Shown here: positions 63,358-64,000 of the stretch, piece after piece | How positions within the stretch are numbered: the stretch's first letter is position 1 | Layout: the number at the start of each line of letters is the position of its first letter | Source of the DNA: Stappia indica | GTDB taxonomy: Bacteria; Pseudomonadota; Alphaproteobacteria; Rhizobiales; Stappiaceae | Length of the DNA stretch: 64,000 nucleotides | Reading direction: 5' to 3' | Assembly: GCF_009789575.1 (NCBI RefSeq) | Contig: NZ_CP046908.1 | Span: forward strand, 4,865,001-4,929,000 | Notes under the pieces: generated by a model | Told to the model about the DNA's origin: nothing | Databases searched by the model: none | Seen by the model: the letters and a program-made list of their open reading frames with translations, nothing else | Program-made: the position numbers and the translations under genes

Positions 63358-64000
63358 GTGCGCGCGACATGGTCCGAGGGTCCCGCCTCCGAACTGATGG
63401 TGGTTCGCGAGCGGTTGAAGAACTGGCTCGTGCGCGACGCCCTGCCGCTGTGGGCCGAGGCCGGCTACGACGCGCAGAGCGGGCGTTTCGCCGAGAGCCT
63501 GACGCTGGAAATGGCCGAGCCCTCACGAGCGCCCGCACGGCCGCGGGTGCCGCCCCGGCAGATCTATTCCTTCCTTGAGGGCGCGCGGCTCGGCTGGCCG
63601 GGCGATGCGGCAGGCATCGCCACCCGAGGACTCTCCGCGTTCCATGCCGACTTTCTGCAGGGCGATGGCAGCCTGCGCCCGCAGGCCGCTGGCGGATCGC
63701 GCCCCTTCGACCTCTACGACCAGGCCTTTGCCCTGTTCGCCTATGCCAGCATCGCCGGCGCCGTGGCGGGCCTGCGCGAGGCCGCAGTCGAGGAGGCCAG
63801 GCGCCTTCGGGATCTGTTGACGGGCAAGCTCGCCCATCCGGACGGCGGCTTCGAGGAGGATGTTCCGCGCCGGCTGCCGCTGCGCGCCAATCCCAACATG
63901 CACCTGTTCGAGGCGGCGCTCGCCTGGGAGCAGCTGTCGGGCAGCCCGCGCTGGGGCGCCATGGCACGCGGCATTGCCGAACTCGCCATGAGCCGCTTCA
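63358..64000 (+). CDS. AGE/mannose-6-phosphate isomerase family protein (3' end outside window)
   Basis: The first 214 residues are visible. The alpha6/alpha6-barrel AGE family (N-acylglucosamine 2-epimerase, mannose isomerase, cellobiose epimerase) is shown by LVRDALPLWAEAGYDAQSGR (res ~25-44), RQIYSFLEGARLGWPGD, YDQAFALFAYAS and LRANPNMHLFEAALAWEQLS. GTG at 63358 follows GGAGGAGG and is 33 bases after manB, so it belongs to the same operon. It most likely interconverts fructose-6-phosphate and mannose-6-phosphate for GDP-mannose synthesis. No stop occurs before the window ends. Confidence 0.88.
   Translation, partial: MRATWSEGPASELMVVRERLKNWLVRDALPLWAEAGYDAQSGRFAESLTLEMAEPSRAPARPRVPPRQIYSFLEGARLGWPGDAAGIATRGLSAFHADFLQGDGSLRPQAAGGSRPFDLYDQAFALFAYASIAGAVAGLREAAVEEARRLRDLLTGKLAHPDGGFEEDVPRRLPLRANPNMHLFEAALAWEQLSGSPRWGAMARGIAELAMSRF

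Noticed and set aside
1-64000. CRISPR arrays, tRNA or rRNA genes
   Set aside because: I saw no regularly spaced direct repeats and no tRNA or rRNA sequence in the window.

Overview
The window is high-GC DNA (roughly two thirds G+C) with densely packed genes. Its gene content fits an alphaproteobacterium of the Hyphomicrobiales (Stappia/Pannonibacter-like marine or rhizobial relatives). Supporting signs are the KpsMT/RkpRST-like capsule exporter, an RkpA-like polyketide synthase, CysN-CysC fusions, a DUF2793 protein, and 'cccgg...ccggg' intergenic palindromes typical of the group. Genus assignment is inference only. I saw no rRNA, tRNA or CRISPR array.

Positions 1-49290 look like one large capsule/surface-polysaccharide region. 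On the left are a truncated type I PKS (minus strand), galE, ugd and cysQ. An IS110-family element follows, sitting among palindromic repeats, then a first sulfate-activation pair (cysD, cysNC). Next come a NitT/TauT-type ABC transporter and a methyltransferase. The minus-strand block 19516-24811 encodes capsule export: KpsM, KpsT, two tandem KpsE-like proteins and a protein with a polysaccharide-locus module. A FAD oxidoreductase preceded by a 13-bp tandem repeat follows. The plus-strand biosynthetic block then has rmlC, an epimerase, rmlD and rmlA, a RgpF-like protein and two methyltransferases. After these come a second cysD-cysNC pair, a second galE and a 1686-residue multidomain glycosyltransferase. 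A COG5610-like HAD protein, a low-GC cassette (sulfotransferase and methyltransferase), a DUF2793 tail-fibre-like protein, a methyltransferase-TPR protein and a glycosyltransferase complete the block.

Positions 49294-60215 form an anaerobic-respiration block. norCBQD (minus) is divergent from norEF and mog (plus). ubiTUV (minus, oxygen-independent ubiquinone hydroxylation) is divergent from ubiDX (plus). A palindrome resembling an FNR/NNR site lies between norC and norE, and a perfect FNR consensus lies between ubiT and ubiD, so both divergons are probably switched on at low oxygen.

Positions 60349-64000 return to sugar-nucleotide supply: manC, a phosphomannomutase and a truncated AGE-family isomerase, giving GDP-mannose.

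The most coherent hypothesis is a sulfated, rhamnose- and mannose-containing capsule. A PKS-derived lipid may serve as carrier or anchor, two dedicated PAPS-synthesis modules would feed local sulfotransferases, and a KpsMT-type exporter carries two KpsE-like subunits. Most individual families are known; the combination, the repeat-module giant glycosyltransferase and the regulatory palindromes are the parts worth following up.
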